Assembly (NCBI GenBank): GCA_037951165.1
Contig: JBBDHG010000032.1
Location: forward strand, 9,105,001-9,169,000
Reading direction: 5' to 3'
Length of the DNA: 64,000 nucleotides
Source of the DNA: Lophius americanus
Lineage: Eukaryota > Chordata > Actinopteri > Lophiiformes > Lophiidae
The notes under the pieces were generated by a model. It was not told the DNA's origin, did not search any database, and saw only the letters and a list, made by a program, of their open reading frames with translations. The position numbers were made by a program, and so were the translations under genes. Below, piece after piece: positions 23,101 to 38,100 of the stretch (positions are counted from its first letter, which is position 1; every line of letters begins with the position of its first letter).

Positions 23101-26100
23101 TTTCTTAGGCCAGCATGAAATCTACCTGCTTGTAGGTCACCTAAGGTTGACAGAGGTGCATTCTTTAGATCCAGTTATTAACAGATAAACATCATTCTGC
23201 TGTTTTTGTGTAGAATAACACTGTGGTTAACTAGGTTATTATACATTTAGAATATGGAAATGCTCTTGCTGTTTGGTTTCACTGTTTTGACCCGGGGTGT
23301 TTTGAGCATCTCCACTGTTAACTTTGAGACTTGACACTACAACCTGATCTGTCTGTAGCAAATGAAAATCAAAATTAAATTGTCACGTACATAGTATCCG
23401 TATAGGTTCTGTCGGTTTCAAAAGCTTAAATTTTAACGTTATAAGTCAAAAACTATTTTATGGATGATTTTCAAATTTGACACCCCATAGACCTTAATGC
23501 AGGGGCTTTCTTTTAATTCTGTAACTTCCCAACCAGTCTAGTTGTATCTATATTTAGCTCATATGAATTAACACAAGGAAATGTCTTGTTCTTTTACTGA
23601 GCTCAGAAAAAAATAGTTAACTGTATTTCTCTTCATTACTGAGTCCCTATGGGATCTTATCTTAGAGAATATTGCTGACTTCATAGAAATAGTTGGTTGG
23701 GTCAATATGGACTGTTTGAGATTATTCATGGGTCACATTTAATTTGAGGAGTTCAATCAGAGGGATTTCCTCTACAATGCAGGGGATTGGGTTTTTTTCG
23801 GGTATGAACCGTTGCTGTCAGGGACGACTGCGTAGAGTTTAATGTTTACTCGATTAAACCAGTACCAAAGTTACCTTTCAAAATTCCGGATCTTAAATCT
23901 TTGTCAGTAAGACTTGTCGCTTCAAGGTTCCCTGAACACAACAATATAGTTGGCTTAGATGGCATGCAGAACAGAGATGCCTTAGTTGATCAATTAAAGA
24001 CTTTTTCCACTCTAGGTCTGTATATGATTGTTAACAGACCAATCACAGACAGCAGAACCTGTATTTTATTTTTTACCTCCATTGATCTGTTTGTTTGTTT
24101 GTTCGTTCATCTGTAAGTCTCTTTGTCTGTTAACAGGATTACTCAAAAGGTACCAGACAGATTTTCATGAAATGGTAGGATGATGAGGGATATGTGAGGG
24201 AAGTATAAAATATGAAAAAATAAAATTTGGCAGTGAATGTTAAAAAAGATTTGAAGAAAGGAGATTTGTTTCTCTTTCTCAGATATAGTAAGAAAAGGCT
24301 TTTTCACCAGTTCTGTATTTTTAGCATAAACTACCTGATGAATTGTAATGAAATCAGGGCGAAAGGTTCGATAAGATTCAGGGGTGAAGAAAAGGGCAAC
24401 GTCAAGGACTTTTTTCTAATGTAGGATAGGACTTTGTGGACTCACACACAAACGAAACTGGACGGATTATCATGAAACCGGGTGGAACAGTAAAGCATGT
24501 GCCAACAAAGAAATCATTTCCTTTTTTCCCAAATAGCTATCAAACTTATATCATTGATATTAATGTGATTCCAGGTTCTAGAGTTAAGCTTTAATGGTCA
24601 ATGATATTATGGGGGTCAAACTATCGGACCAGTGTTTTTAGTGGCAATAACATCCTGGGGCTGCCTCGGCGGAGTTTTGTGCTCTCTGAATGCTGTCTAG
24701 TTTAACTAAATTGGTTGTGGGGAGTCCTCCATCGTCACTTTGTCTGTCCTTAATCTGGGAGTTACCAGTTACTGTCCTCCAAATGTTGATTTACCCTTGG
24801 TTATGACAGATTTGGGGAAACTTGATCTACATACTATGCACTTTGTCATGGAATGACCTGCAAAAATATTTATAGCCATTTATAAATTTAAGGGCATGAA
24901 TAGAAATATGCTGAAGTAAGCATGCGGTTATTCTTTCTACATCAGCAGATAAAATGTAAATGTCTATTCTCATCCCAGCGCACATTTTTACTAGCAAATA
25001 AAATCCTTGCAAAATGCAGGTAATGGATAAACGTGGCAAGAAAAATGATGACATTAGAAAAAGGTTTTAATAGGTCATTAATCTCCAAGATAATGAAACG
25101 CTTGTTTGTCTTTGTAGAGTATGTTCTCATTTAACTTACACAGGCTGCACGGTAAGAAGTCATCAGTTAAAGCTAAATTCTTGAAAACCTATATTTCCAT
25201 GTTCACCTACTGTTATGATAAGCCCATAGTCGGTGACATTCTCTTACTGGGTGTAATTTAAGAAATGTTACCCTTCATGCATCTAAGATCATGATCAAGT
25301 CATACAGATGTATCATTGAAATGATTAATGTGACATTAAAATATTTCTGAGTCATTCTGGTAAGATAAGGTCTGTAATCTAGAATAATTGATTACAGACC
25401 TACAGAACAACAGTGTTAAAAGGTAAAAGGATGTCATTGTCAGGACATTGGAATTTGAATGTTTTCACAACACAATAGGACCACTCACTTCTGCCTCTTC
25501 AAAGAGGTGGGGAACATGTCAGATTCCTAAATTACAGGGCAAACACACTTCAAGAGGTTTAGAAACTGAGGATGTAAGGAGAACAAGTCTCATCTTGTTG
25601 ATTAAGCTAGTTTCTTAGAGGTAAAGCTAATTTGTGCAAAAGCAAATATTTGCACAATATACCTTTGCTTCAAAGAAAAACGTATCTATTATGAAATGCA
25701 GCAGAATACTTTGCATGACAAGTAAAATAGTTATTTGTACTCGTTCCAAGATAATCCTCTGTCAGTGTGACGTCGATGTTCTTCCCAACAGACAGATGGA
25801 GGCCAAACTGCCTTACTCAAAATAACCAACCTCTGCTTGTGGGATAAATCTCTTGGTTGTTCAGCACAAATTCACTTAAGTTCCCTTCATATTTCTGATC
25901 AGGTTTCATGTTCTTGTGTCTTACAGAGAAGAGTGGAAAAGAGGTGATGTCCAAAGGCTCCAGTGGCATGGATGTCATCCTGGCTTCCTTGGAGGTCCGC
26001 CCACTCAACATAACATTCAGACATTACAGGATTTCACTCTAAGCTTTCACACTAATCCCCCTTTATGTTTTTCCTCGTAGTTATATTATAACTTCAGGTA

Positions 26101-29100
26101 AATTTGTGTATAGTATATAATTTTTTGTGGTAAGTAAACAGACTGCTGGTAGTAGGTTCATATTTTACTGTGTAGACATTAGAACGCATCAATTTTCAAT
26201 TAACTCAATACTGGCAATAAGCAGTTTGTAATCATTTATGAAGAAGGTAAGACGGTTTATTCTCTCCTGTAAGACTACTTTCTTAAACCCGGTAGACACC
26301 CTTGAGGTAAGTTTTGCCAAAATAGGCCCAACGTTAAAATACTTGCATAGGCCAAAGAAATGTACCTTTGCCATGGCCTACTTTACGTGTCTGACTGTGT
26401 CAACACATTGTTTGATTTAACAATACACCGCACAACTAGGACAGAAACAGTCTGACAGCCTTTGGAGAGAAAGAAGCAGTAATTGCAAATATTTTTTATA
26501 ATACACTACACATGTGCTTTTTTTAACAAGGGTGCTTTGTGGTTCCTCAACAGAACACTCAGGATGTCCAGACCACTCTGAACATCCTGTACATTCTCAG
26601 TGAGCTGCTTACAGTGGGTGAGTAAAGCCCTGTCTATTATTCATCATAATTAATGAGCATCTTATGCACTGATTTTCAGAGCTGATATCTGGGGATTTTC
26701 TATTCTAGCAAAGAAATTGTTTACATTTCTGGATTGATTGTTTTCTGTTGTCGGCAAAGGTCGCAGACTGGGTGTATTTGTGTCTAAAGGAGGAACAGGA
26801 ATATTATTCCAAGTTCTGATCACTACCAGCAAAGAATTGCCTCCAAGCGAGGAACTCATGATGCAGCTCCACTCAGTGCTGGCAAAAGTTGGCCCAAAAG
26901 GTCAGTCTAACACCACATTTGAACTCAGACAAACACCTACTACACAAGGATAAATGTCAGAGAAGTCACTAATGATAGACATTTTGTTGAGTTTTCCCTG
27001 CTCTCCTCAATTTGAATTTACAACCTATTAAACCTTCTTTGTCTTGAATTTAAAGAAACGATCCATCTATTTTTGCAACTATTATTTCTGGTTTTCGACA
27101 TGTGTACTATTAAATATTTCCATGAAAAAAAGTTTGATTTATAACCTGCATTAATAATCAAAACATACATTGTATATTGCGTTCTCAAAAATATGCTAAG
27201 TACATTTCCAAAGCCATTTTTCATTTTCAAATTGTGCATTGGTAACAACTATGCTAGCAGCCTTTGTCTTCGCTGTCCTTGGTGGTGCATACCTGCCTTT
27301 CTTACTTCATCACTTCCCCTTCTTGCATAATAGTGTAAAACCTTTGGTATTCGAGACAAACCATGTTAATGCTTGCAGCCTCTGTATCCATGTGTCCACA
27401 ATACAAAATGGGACTTGGTGATAGCATTAATCTGTAACCTTCATTGTCAATTAGTGCTTGTCGGAAATTACTTTTCAAAAACAAAATGTGATTATTTTAA
27501 CAATGACTTTTTTAACCTTTATGTATTCAGACAGAAAATTCGGCGTGAAAGCGCGTTTGAGCGGAGCTCTGAATGTCACAGTCAACTTAATTAAACACAA
27601 TCTGCAGAACCCCAAACTGCTTCTTCCGTGCCTACAGGTGCTCAGGGTTTACTCTACCAACTGTAAGTCTTTTTAAACTTTGACGGAACTTTACACGGAA
27701 ACTGTACACATTTTTATTTACTGATATATTGATCCTGTTAACTATTTTAGATGCATTTCTACTTTTGCCTTGCCTTTATTATTTTGCACATCTACTTTTT
27801 TTTCCCGAAGTGGTAAATGCTATTTCATTGGGTAAGAGTGGAGTCGTGGAACTGATCATCAAGATTTCTGTACCGTACACCAAGAGGAACACCAGCCTGC
27901 TCAAGTAAGAAGTTGTCTATGCCAATTAGTAAACCGGTATCTGATATTTAACAAACTAACCACTAATGAGACATCCTGTTTGACATCTGTCTGTGACATT
28001 TGTTCAGCCGACCATGTAACCCCATTTGCCTTGTTTATAATTCAACAGGGTAGCTCTGGACGCACTGGGCGCCCTGCTTAAATCCAGTGAGTAATGCACT
28101 TGCTGCACTCTCTTTTAACTCTTCTCTGTCTGGATTACTTGGTGTTTGTATCTGGGAATTATTGCTCCGGTCTCCTCTCACCCCAGTCGTCAAATAACAG
28201 TTTTGGTGTATTTGATTCTGTACAGCACTGACGCATATGCTAAATAAATCAACATTAATTTCAAATGATATATCCCATACTTTCTCCTCTCTGCGATTTG
28301 CTTTTTTAGGTTTTTCTGCTTCTTTCAAAAAAGAACTGTGCCGTCTCTCCTCCCTGTTCAACCTGTCTTTACAGAAACGAATGCCCGCCGTGCAGTGGAT
28401 GGTGGTCATGTGCCCGTCCTGCTAGCTCTGTACCTGGACTGGCATCGCAATGACACAAGGCATCGCCACATGCTGATTCGCAAAGGGCTGCTGGTCAGCC
28501 TCAGGAACATTACTAACATCAAGCTCGGTAGGAAAGCATTCATAGAGGCTGATGGCATGAGGGTCCTCTACAACTCATCCACTGTGAGTGAGAATGTTAC
28601 CTGCATGTCGAACAATTAAAGCATGCATACATGACATGATATATATAGTGTATGCGCACACAGACACACACACTTACACTCTCAGTCTCCTTTACTCTCT
28701 ACTCTGTGTGCGGTTTTCTGTCTAGGAATGTCTCCCAGTGCGAACCCTTGATCCTCTCATCAACACTTCGAGTCTCATCATGAGAAAATGTTTTCCAAAG
28801 AACCGCCTGCCTGTGCCCACAGTCAAATCCACCTTCCACTACCAGCTGCCACATGTACCCGGTACAGAGCCTGTGGCACAGCTATACAGCCAAGCTCCTG
28901 GGGGTGAGAAACACAAGACAAGCTCGCAAACACTCAAACACTTCATTAGAGTGTGCCCGTACTTACCACAGTGTATTTGCATGCCTTTTATAGACCCATA
29001 CACTTTTTTGGACCCTGATTTATTTATAGAATCATAAGAGATAAAATAGAATAATAATTATATTCTGACAACAACCCAATTCTTACTGATAGCAATTGAC

Positions 29101-32100
29101 ACCGCTGCACACAATGTGCCTCACAGAATGAAAAATTCCTCACTTCTGCAACAAGCCTTTAAAGGAGGTGGAGATGTAGCTCCCTCCTCAGAATGCTTTC
29201 AAACTCACCTCAAATCTTATGAAACGAACACATGACATCTGTTAGTAGACAAGACACAATGAAGATGCTTAGTGGAAATTTGTAATGGTTTGTTTGCTGA
29301 CTTATCTACATGCCCCATACGAAACTTATATTGCTTTTACAGACTATTTGAAAGATTTGACCACCTTCTTATACTGATCGAGTAAAACCTATTCAACCAT
29401 AGGTTGAATGAGGTTGATCATTTATATACTCATACATTTGAATTCATTTTTTACAAAAAGTACAAAATCAAACAGGAACTTCATAAAAAGAGTGATATGC
29501 ACCGCCATTTCTTAACAGTTCTAACTGGCAACTGCAACCAAATAAAGTCATGTTGACTCATCTGTTCCCAAAGAGTTTTCTGTGATACACTATCGCGGAG
29601 AACAGTGTAGCATAAAATGCTGCTGCTATTACATAAACTTACTTGCTCACCTCGACTTGATATGTTAGAAGAAATTCATGCAATGTTTGCTCACATCTTT
29701 ACGGTTTTCTTGCCTACTGTCATTGTACTAAAACACATTGACCCCCCCCACACACACACACGCACACACATATGTTCATTTGAACAAAACAAGATATGTA
29801 TTGTAAATCATTCTCTTAAACATGTTTCACGTTTGTTTTTGGTTGTGTGTGTGCACCTAGAGGATGATGTGGTGGATGACAGTGACGATAACGAGGAGGC
29901 AGATGCAGACAAAGAAAATGATTCTGACGAAGAGGAAGAGAAAGATCAACACGCTTTGGTAATGCAAAACAACAATATTTCAAATGAGAATTTGTTTGTG
30001 TTGGTTGCTGTGCTTAAAATTTTGAGGGTATTTTCTTTTTTAGGGCTATGGAGTTATTGGCTATATTTAAACTGCTGATAAAAGTGGCTGATATGTGACT
30101 CAGATGTGTTTTATTACCCTACCAAAGACAGACTAAAAATCCTGTTCATCATCGTCATCATCATTATCTACATGTCGGTGACATGTGCAAGAATAGTCCT
30201 TCTTCAGATCCTCAAACTGCTGTGCAGAATTCAGTGTTATTTCAGATATGGTTTATTAGCTTATTTTTACATTTTTTAACCGTATTTGAAAGCTCTAGGA
30301 TTTTCACGTTAGTATTTGATACATTCCCATCTTAAATTTTTGATTTTTTCAATGTTGTGAACATCAAATTAATTCCGATTCAGGCTTCTTTCATATGTGA
30401 TCAGATATGTATCTGACTCCTGTTGATGTGACAGGTGTTACGATGGTTAGCTCAGATTTCATTTGTTTTTTTTCTCACTGAGCATGCTCACATAATTATT
30501 ACATCATTATTTATTATTTGTCAGCAGTGATGGACAAACCCAAATATGGAGCATCGCAGAAATGGTGACTAGGACACCGGGGTAGCATCATAAATGTTTT
30601 TACATCACTATTGAACTTTACTAAGTTGTGATGCATAATCAGTTCTAATTGTTTCAATAGGATGTTAATTTATAAACAGAACATTTGGTTTAGAACCCAG
30701 CTGTCATATAAACAACTAAACATTCAGTTGTTTTGTGTGGACCTAATAATGATACAATCCAGTTGCACTCTTTTATTTTTCCTACAGATGGCAATCATAA
30801 GTCCCCAGACTGTATCTCCTATCACTATGTCCAAAATGTTTGAAATGCATTTGCAACATTGTTCTTGCCTTATAATTTGAGTAACCAATTAAACACAGAA
30901 AATCCCTCCAAGATTTCACACAATAAGTGTATTGTTCAATACCTTCTCCAGGTAACAATCTTTAGATTGCTAGAGAGTGATAATCTAATTAAAGTTAATC
31001 TAATCTAGTTAGAAAGAAAACAATCAGACATTTCTGAACTTTTACGAATTGATGTATGTGTTTTCTCTTTTAATCAGAATGATGACATAGAGACGGATCT
31101 AAACAAACTACATCCCAAAAAGATCACTGGACGTCCTTTTGAGGAGTTGAGGGTCTATGAGAGGTTCTTTGTAGAACTCTCCGAAGACTTCCAGGTCAGT
31201 ATTTTGTAGTCTTATGAACAAGCTGATTCAAAAATGACTGAAACTACTGTTTTAACCAAAAGTGAATTCAAATTATTAGAGTATTCATTTGTGTGACATT
31301 ATCTCAGTATGTTTTGCACATAAATGCCAGTATGGACATAAAATAATAGGTTATAATAGAATTGGATTTCTCGTTGTGTTAAATTACTTGCAGTGTTGCA
31401 CTGATGCGAAGATGTCTTTCTTGTCAGTAACTTTAAAAAATCCTTTATTGTATTTCTCTGATCAATAAATCTCACACCTACAGGGTTATAACTTTGAATC
31501 TTCAAAGAATGCCTCTTCCACATCCTCATCTTCATTCTCGTCATCAGCCTCAACTCAATCTATACAGCCAGTCATGGTTCCTACAGCTCAAGCCTTGTCC
31601 CCAAAACATGTCCCCATACCAAGCTCTCAGAAGGATTACAACTCTATCAAAGGTTCTCCATCTTTACCTACGCCTACTCCTCCTGCTTCTCTGAATTCTC
31701 TAGAACTGAACACCATTCACATCACCGAGGACAAAGACAGCAAGGAGAAAGCTCACATTCCTTCCCCTGATAGACAAACCTCAGTTTCCTCACTCACCTC
31801 CCCTCCCTCTCAAGGGCAAATGATAGAACAGGAACTAGTCCATGTATTGGAGTGTGTGGTTCTGGAAGGGGATGGGGTGGTGAACGCAGAAGGAGGAGGA
31901 AGTAAGGGAGTCAAACAAGAAGGCTCCTTAATCAATGTTACAAGACACATACAGTCTCCTCTCCTCTTGGGAGGTATCGCTCCTCGTCGTGTGGGAGGAG
32001 GAGGCAGTAACTGGGGTTCAGATTGTGGCTCAGAAGGAGCTGACGAAGAAGGACTGGAAGGGGCAGTCCTGGAGGTGCCAGATACAGCGCTGCTTCTCCC

Positions 32101-35100
32101 CATGCATGACCCCGATCTTTACGTGGAAATGGTGAAGGGGACACACTCTGTGCCCAACTATGCTGAAGTAGCTTACCCAGACTACTTTGGCCATGTCGCC
32201 CCAACATTTAGGGAACCCCTTCTGGAGAGGGTTTATGGTGTTCAGAGGTAAGATATTTTAATAAGAATTATGGTTTGCAAGAATCATATCTGCTTTTACT
32301 TTGTAGCACTTTGAGATTTGATCCAAATGTAAAGTGCATTATAAATTAAATATTAAAACTAACTAGGGTAGAACTTTTCTGTTATCGTGATTCCTTTGAT
32401 GCAAAAGTCCACACCGCCTCCAAATCCTTGGTAATGTTAAACAAGTGGATCAGGAACCCTTAAAAAAATGGGTCTCGGTCCACTACCAATTAAACTCTGG
32501 TGCTCATTGACTGGGGGGATATTTCAAGAAGCGGACTTAACAAACCCTGATTTTGTCCCTGAGCTCTGGCTTCACCAAGTCTGAAATGAGCAACTCTGTA
32601 TTTCCGGTTTCAGAACCGCTGATCTGACTTGGTTCAATCATAATCATATTCAATCAATAACTATGGGTCAAAATCTTGCACAAGGACAAAAAGCCGTCCT
32701 CAATGGAGCTCAGATACTGTGATTCGCCATGGCAACCAGTGAGACGCTATGGCCGCCATGCTCCACGCCACTTGAGCAGGATGTTTTAATGCGCTCACAA
32801 GCAGATATTTAGAAAAAAACAGAGAGAAAACTGGCGTGGGAAGGAATTGCTACCTGAGTGAATGTATGTACAAGTTAGACTGCATTTTCTCTGACTATTG
32901 TGTGTGAGAAGTGGTGGAATGAAATTGAACTTATTTTTATTTTCATCTATGGGCACTAAGCGCATGTGAAATCAGCTGAAAATGAAATCCAAAAATCTAG
33001 TTAATCCTGGGTAGAAACAAAACTCTCTGGAGGAATTTTATATTTCACCTGACAACGCTGCGGGATCCCCGGATGAGCCAGAGGGAGTTGAGTTCTTGAT
33101 CACTCTGTCATCGTCCGACATCAGTCTATTTAATCTGACAGTTAGTCTATGAAAAAGGATTGACCGACACGTAACATCTGACGGCTCAGCTTCAGGCTCA
33201 GACAGAGGAGGAGTCAGGAACAAACCCGGGCTTCCTTGAAGTAAACCTGCCAGCGAGCAGGTTAGATTCACAGAGTAAGTTACTGAGGTAAATTACCTAG
33301 AACTTAACTTATCCCGTTTTCTGGAACGGAAAAACCAGAGTTTCCCTAATCTTCATTTTAGGCTTAACTAAGAAAGAGATTCCACTAAACCCGCTTCCTG
33401 AAATAACTCCCTGAGCCTTGACTTAATGTTTATTTTTGCAAGATATCTGAGATATTCTTGAATGCTCCCTTAGCAAAGTAAAGACAAGAGTTAAATCTCA
33501 AGGCATCTTTTGGAGGGAGTTTTCTGCAACCATGTGGTTAAATTCTGGGGTTGAGTGTGTGCATGGCAGCCTGAACTTCTTATTTTTAATCTGTAAGCTA
33601 AAGTTCAAAATGGTATATATAGTTTATTCTATATTGTATTGTCCACAATGGTGTTGTGTGTCAACCCCTATAGGTCCAAAATATTCCAGGACATTGAGAG
33701 ACTGATTCATCCTAATGATATACTGGATAAAGTAGTTTATGACTTGGATATACCGAGGTGAGTATATTGTTTAAAATATGAAGAATCAGATCTCTCATAA
33801 TTACACTCCTTAAATTATTAGTATTTCTTAGAATCTTTTATTATTATTCAACAAATCCCTTTGCGATCCTTCCATCCATCCATCCATCCAACCATCCATC
33901 CATCCAACAGTCCATCCAACCATCCATCCATCAAAGAGTTCATCCAACCATCCAACCATCCATCCATCCATCCATCCATCCATCCATCCATCCATCCATC
34001 CATCCATCCATATTTTCTCTCTCTGGTGCTTTCATCTTTCGGTTTAATTGTCCTCCCTGTTGCACAAGCGGCTGTTTATCCTTTTGCTCTTGTACTGACA
34101 TTTTTATAGCACATTATCTTAATTCTTCACTAATGATACTTTTTTGAAGTTTAATGACTTGACGTGTGTCCCTCCTAAATATTTTTTGATGGTTTCAGTT
34201 GTCCTGTGATTGAAGGGAATGGGGATTCCCTGAAGTTCAACTCCCAGTTTGAATGTGGTAACCTCAGGAAGGCAGTTCAAATCAGAAAGTAAGTAATTAT
34301 TGTCACTTCATTTACAAAGGTATAACGAAGACTAAGAATCAAAACAAGAGATGTCTCTGTTTCATCTGTGTTTGTTCAAGCTGTCAATGTTTTGGTCTAT
34401 ATTTATAGGTTTTCTTGTGTTTGATCTCCAGATATGAGTACGACCTTGTGCTAAATTCAGATATCAACAGTAATCACCATCATCAGTGGTTCTACTTTGA
34501 GGTGAGCGGTATGCGTGTTGGAATAACCTACCGCTTCAACATCATCAACTGTGAAAAGTCGAATAGCCAGTTCAACTATGGTGAGACACACAAAAAGATA
34601 TGTATACAATGCGAAACAACCAATGTTGTTTTTTATTTCATTTCAACAGCTTGCAGTCTTAGAAAAGCTTTGTAATGTACATATGTTATGTACTTTTTCT
34701 AACAGTTCATATGTCAGTAACGTTAAAAGCCTAAAACTGACCTAATCAGACACCAAGTATTTCATTTTTGTTTGTCTTTGTGTGTGTGTGTTTGCGTGTA
34801 GGCATGCAGGTGCTGATGTACTCTGTGCAAGAGGCAATCAGTGGCAGGCCTTGCTGGGTCAGAACAGGAACAGACCACTGTTACTACAAGTGGGTACATT
34901 TAGAATGTAATGGACCTTGGAATATATTGAGGGGAAAGGCAAAAGGCTTATATTTCATACCTTGGTTCAACATGCATACATTTTATTAAACACTCCCAGC
35001 TACTTTATAATTAACTAATGACTAATTTGCTGTTAGCTAGAATTATTGTACGTACTACTGTAACACTTTCTATAAATAACATTTTTTCCATAAATTACCC

Positions 35101-38100
35101 CACAAATTTAAAAGTTGTGCATGTCAGATATCAGTTGTTGTAATATGATAAAATCCTCATGTACAATCCAATACAGAACAGTCTATAGAAACGAGGCTGA
35201 GGGAGAGCAGATGGAGTTCAGGGATTTTAAAAAACAATTGTCAGAGCAAGTGAAGGATAAAAACTCTGATACGCTCTGAAACAAGGCAAAACCAAAGTTA
35301 AATCTAGAAAATCAACAACGGACTGGCACTGGGGACAGAAAACCACAAAGTGAGATACAGGTGGGACTAATGAAGATAGGGGAAGCAGGTGGACCAGGTG
35401 TAGACAGGCAAAGTGGGAGAAGAAGCACTTGATAATGCACCAGTGGCGGGCCATGGGTTTTCCAAATGGGCCTTCCTTGCTATACTCCCACAATTACCAT
35501 GCCCTCAAATACCTTCACAGTGACACAGGCGTCTCTAGTACTACATAAACAGCAAATATTAAAAGAGACAGTAACTTTCATCTAGTGTAATAAAGTTGTT
35601 AAAACGAAGTTCAATATCATCATACGACCAGCAAGAAAACAAAAATGCCATCAAATATTAGTAGGATTCCACCGCGTTTCCGAAGAACAAGCCCTGACGG
35701 TCCGCAAGCATGGCGGACCTTTGCAATACGCAAAGACTCAACTGGAACAGAAAGCAATGAGAACATATTAGTCAGAAGTCGACTAACAGGATAACATAGA
35801 TAACAAAAAACAATGACGGGAAGTGTAAAGCAAATATTGTGACGCATGGCTTAAACTTTCAAAATAGCAAATGGGAAACACAGAACAGCTATAATAATGT
35901 TATGGCTAATGGTGTGTTTTATGGTTACTGTACTGGGAATAATTTTTTCATTCACTGTTCCTCCTTCTACATAGGAATCATTTTGCAAGGAGTTCCATTG
36001 CTGCTGGTGGTCAGAAAGGAAAATCATATTATTCACTGACCTTCAGCATGAACTTCAGCCATAAGGACGACGTCTGTTACTTTGCCTATCATTACCCTTA
36101 CACATACTCAACTCTTAAGGTAGTAAGAGCTATACCACTTTCCCAAGATTCTAGAGAACATGTATGTTTGCCTGCATGTAGAGTAATTATTAGTCTATTC
36201 TCCTTTTGTCAAACCAAGATAATCCTGCTTCTTGATAATCTCTTATGTTGTCTTACGCTCTTTTGTTTCCAGTGTCTTATGATTTATTTATCTTTCCATT
36301 TTAAACTCGGACAATGTCTGAACGCTCAAATTATCGTAATTGTATTTTGTTGACATTCATCCAGAATGACTATGCAGAAGTGGCCTAATAAACAGCCAGT
36401 GCAGCAATACACGAATAAAATGTTGAGAGTACCATAATAGGTAATGATATAAAAACTGCAGAATGTTGTGTGGTTATACCTTCAGATGCATCTCTCCAAA
36501 CTGGAGGATTTGAGGACCCATCAGATTTACCTGAGACAGGACGTCTTGTGTGAAACTCTGGGAGGAAACGAGTGCCCCCTTCTCACGATCACTGCCATGC
36601 CAGACTCCAACTCTAATGATCACATCTGTCAGTTCAGTAAGTCAATAAATGTAGGTGTGTGTGAATAGACAACAATACTGACTGCAGGATCTTCACACAT
36701 CCTGGAAAAACTTGAAAATCCCTGGAGCTTCACCAATCCTGGAGCTGCTGTCTTAATTAGCCAGACAGGTCCACATCGAAACAGATAGGTAGGATAGGTA
36801 ATTTGCTATAAATGATAATTATCAAGTGCATCTCATTTGAAGTTTCCTTTTGAGTTTAGATTATTTGGTCACAAATAATCAATCATTTGTGTGACAAAGC
36901 TTTGGATGTTGTCGAGTATTTTCAGTACCTCAAACATTGTACTCCACAATGGCCTCTGAGGAATTAACAAATACCTGGCAGAAATTGAGTTTCTGTCCCT
37001 TCTCAGTAATCTTTAAAGACCACACTGATATCAGACCATGGCTGTGTTTCCACTCTATTTCTGATGTCTCTCATTTGTCAAAAACTTTAAATGGAAGAAT
37101 TTTTTTTTCTCATTAAGTCTTCTTTTTTTGGGCTGAGCTCTCCCCCTCTCTCTCTCCTTATAGGGAATCGTCCACTGATCTTCCTTTCGGCCAGAGTTCA
37201 CCCTGGAGAAACCAACGCCAGCTGGGTAATGAAAGGCACACTCGAATTCCTGATGGGCACCAGCCAGCTTGCAGCTAGCTTGAGAGAGGCCTACATCTTC
37301 AAGATCGTCCCCATGCTTAACCCTGATGGAGTTATAAATGGAAAGTGAGTGAAAAGACCTCAAAATAAATAAATATATCTTGAAAGCCAATAAGTATGTA
37401 TGTAGAAGATTTGCAAATCCTCAGGTCAAAACTTTATTCATATTAAAACAGTAAACCTAGTCTTTAAAGAGATTGTCTAGCAGTTGCTCTTTCCTCCTCT
37501 AATCTATTCCCTTCCCCTCTCCCTTCATCTCCTGTCTACTGCAGTCATCGTTGTTCTCTGAGTGGAGAAGATCTGAATCGCCAGTGGCAGAATCCCAATC
37601 CTGAGCTCCACCCCACCATCTACCACACTAAGAGCTTGCTGCAGTACCTCACACACATACAAAGAGCGCCATTGGTAGGACCTCTAAATAACTGAATTTT
37701 ATTAATTTTTGGAAATTCAGCATTTTTCTGCATCATGTATCTTTGGGGAACAGATAATCTCTTTACGTCTTTGTAAATGAAGAAGGTTGAATCAGATCGA
37801 ATGGACTTCTTCTTAAGTTGGATGAAATGTTTCACATCTCATCCAAGACGCCTCCTTAGCTCTAACTGACTGGTGGGGAGTAAGGCGGTTAATTTCCTGA
37901 CTCGCCTTTGATAGATTGAGAGCCTTTGGGTCACATGCGCACAATTGATCAGCCAGCACTATGGTGGGTCTAAACATCAAAACAAGGAATCAACAAGCTC
38001 ATGACCCAACGGGAGAGCCAGCTCATCAAGACTGGACTCTCCCCAGAAAGTTTGGAAACCATTCATGCTTTGAATCAAGTAATGTTAACAACTCATGTGA

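Noticed and set aside
29617..30078. 153-aa frame covering agtpbp1 exon 11
   Set aside because: Only 29861-29958 is exon; the rest is intron sequence read through by chance.
31810..32207. Minus-strand open frames opposite agtpbp1 exon 13
   Set aside because: These are shadows of the low-complexity coding exon on the + strand.
33861..34109. 82-aa Pro/Ser/His-rich frame
   Set aside because: It is the translation of the (CATC)n microsatellite.
35438..35850. Possible element starting CCAGTGGCGGGCCATGG in intron 17
   Set aside because: The start resembles a known fish element end, but I could not find a matching other end.
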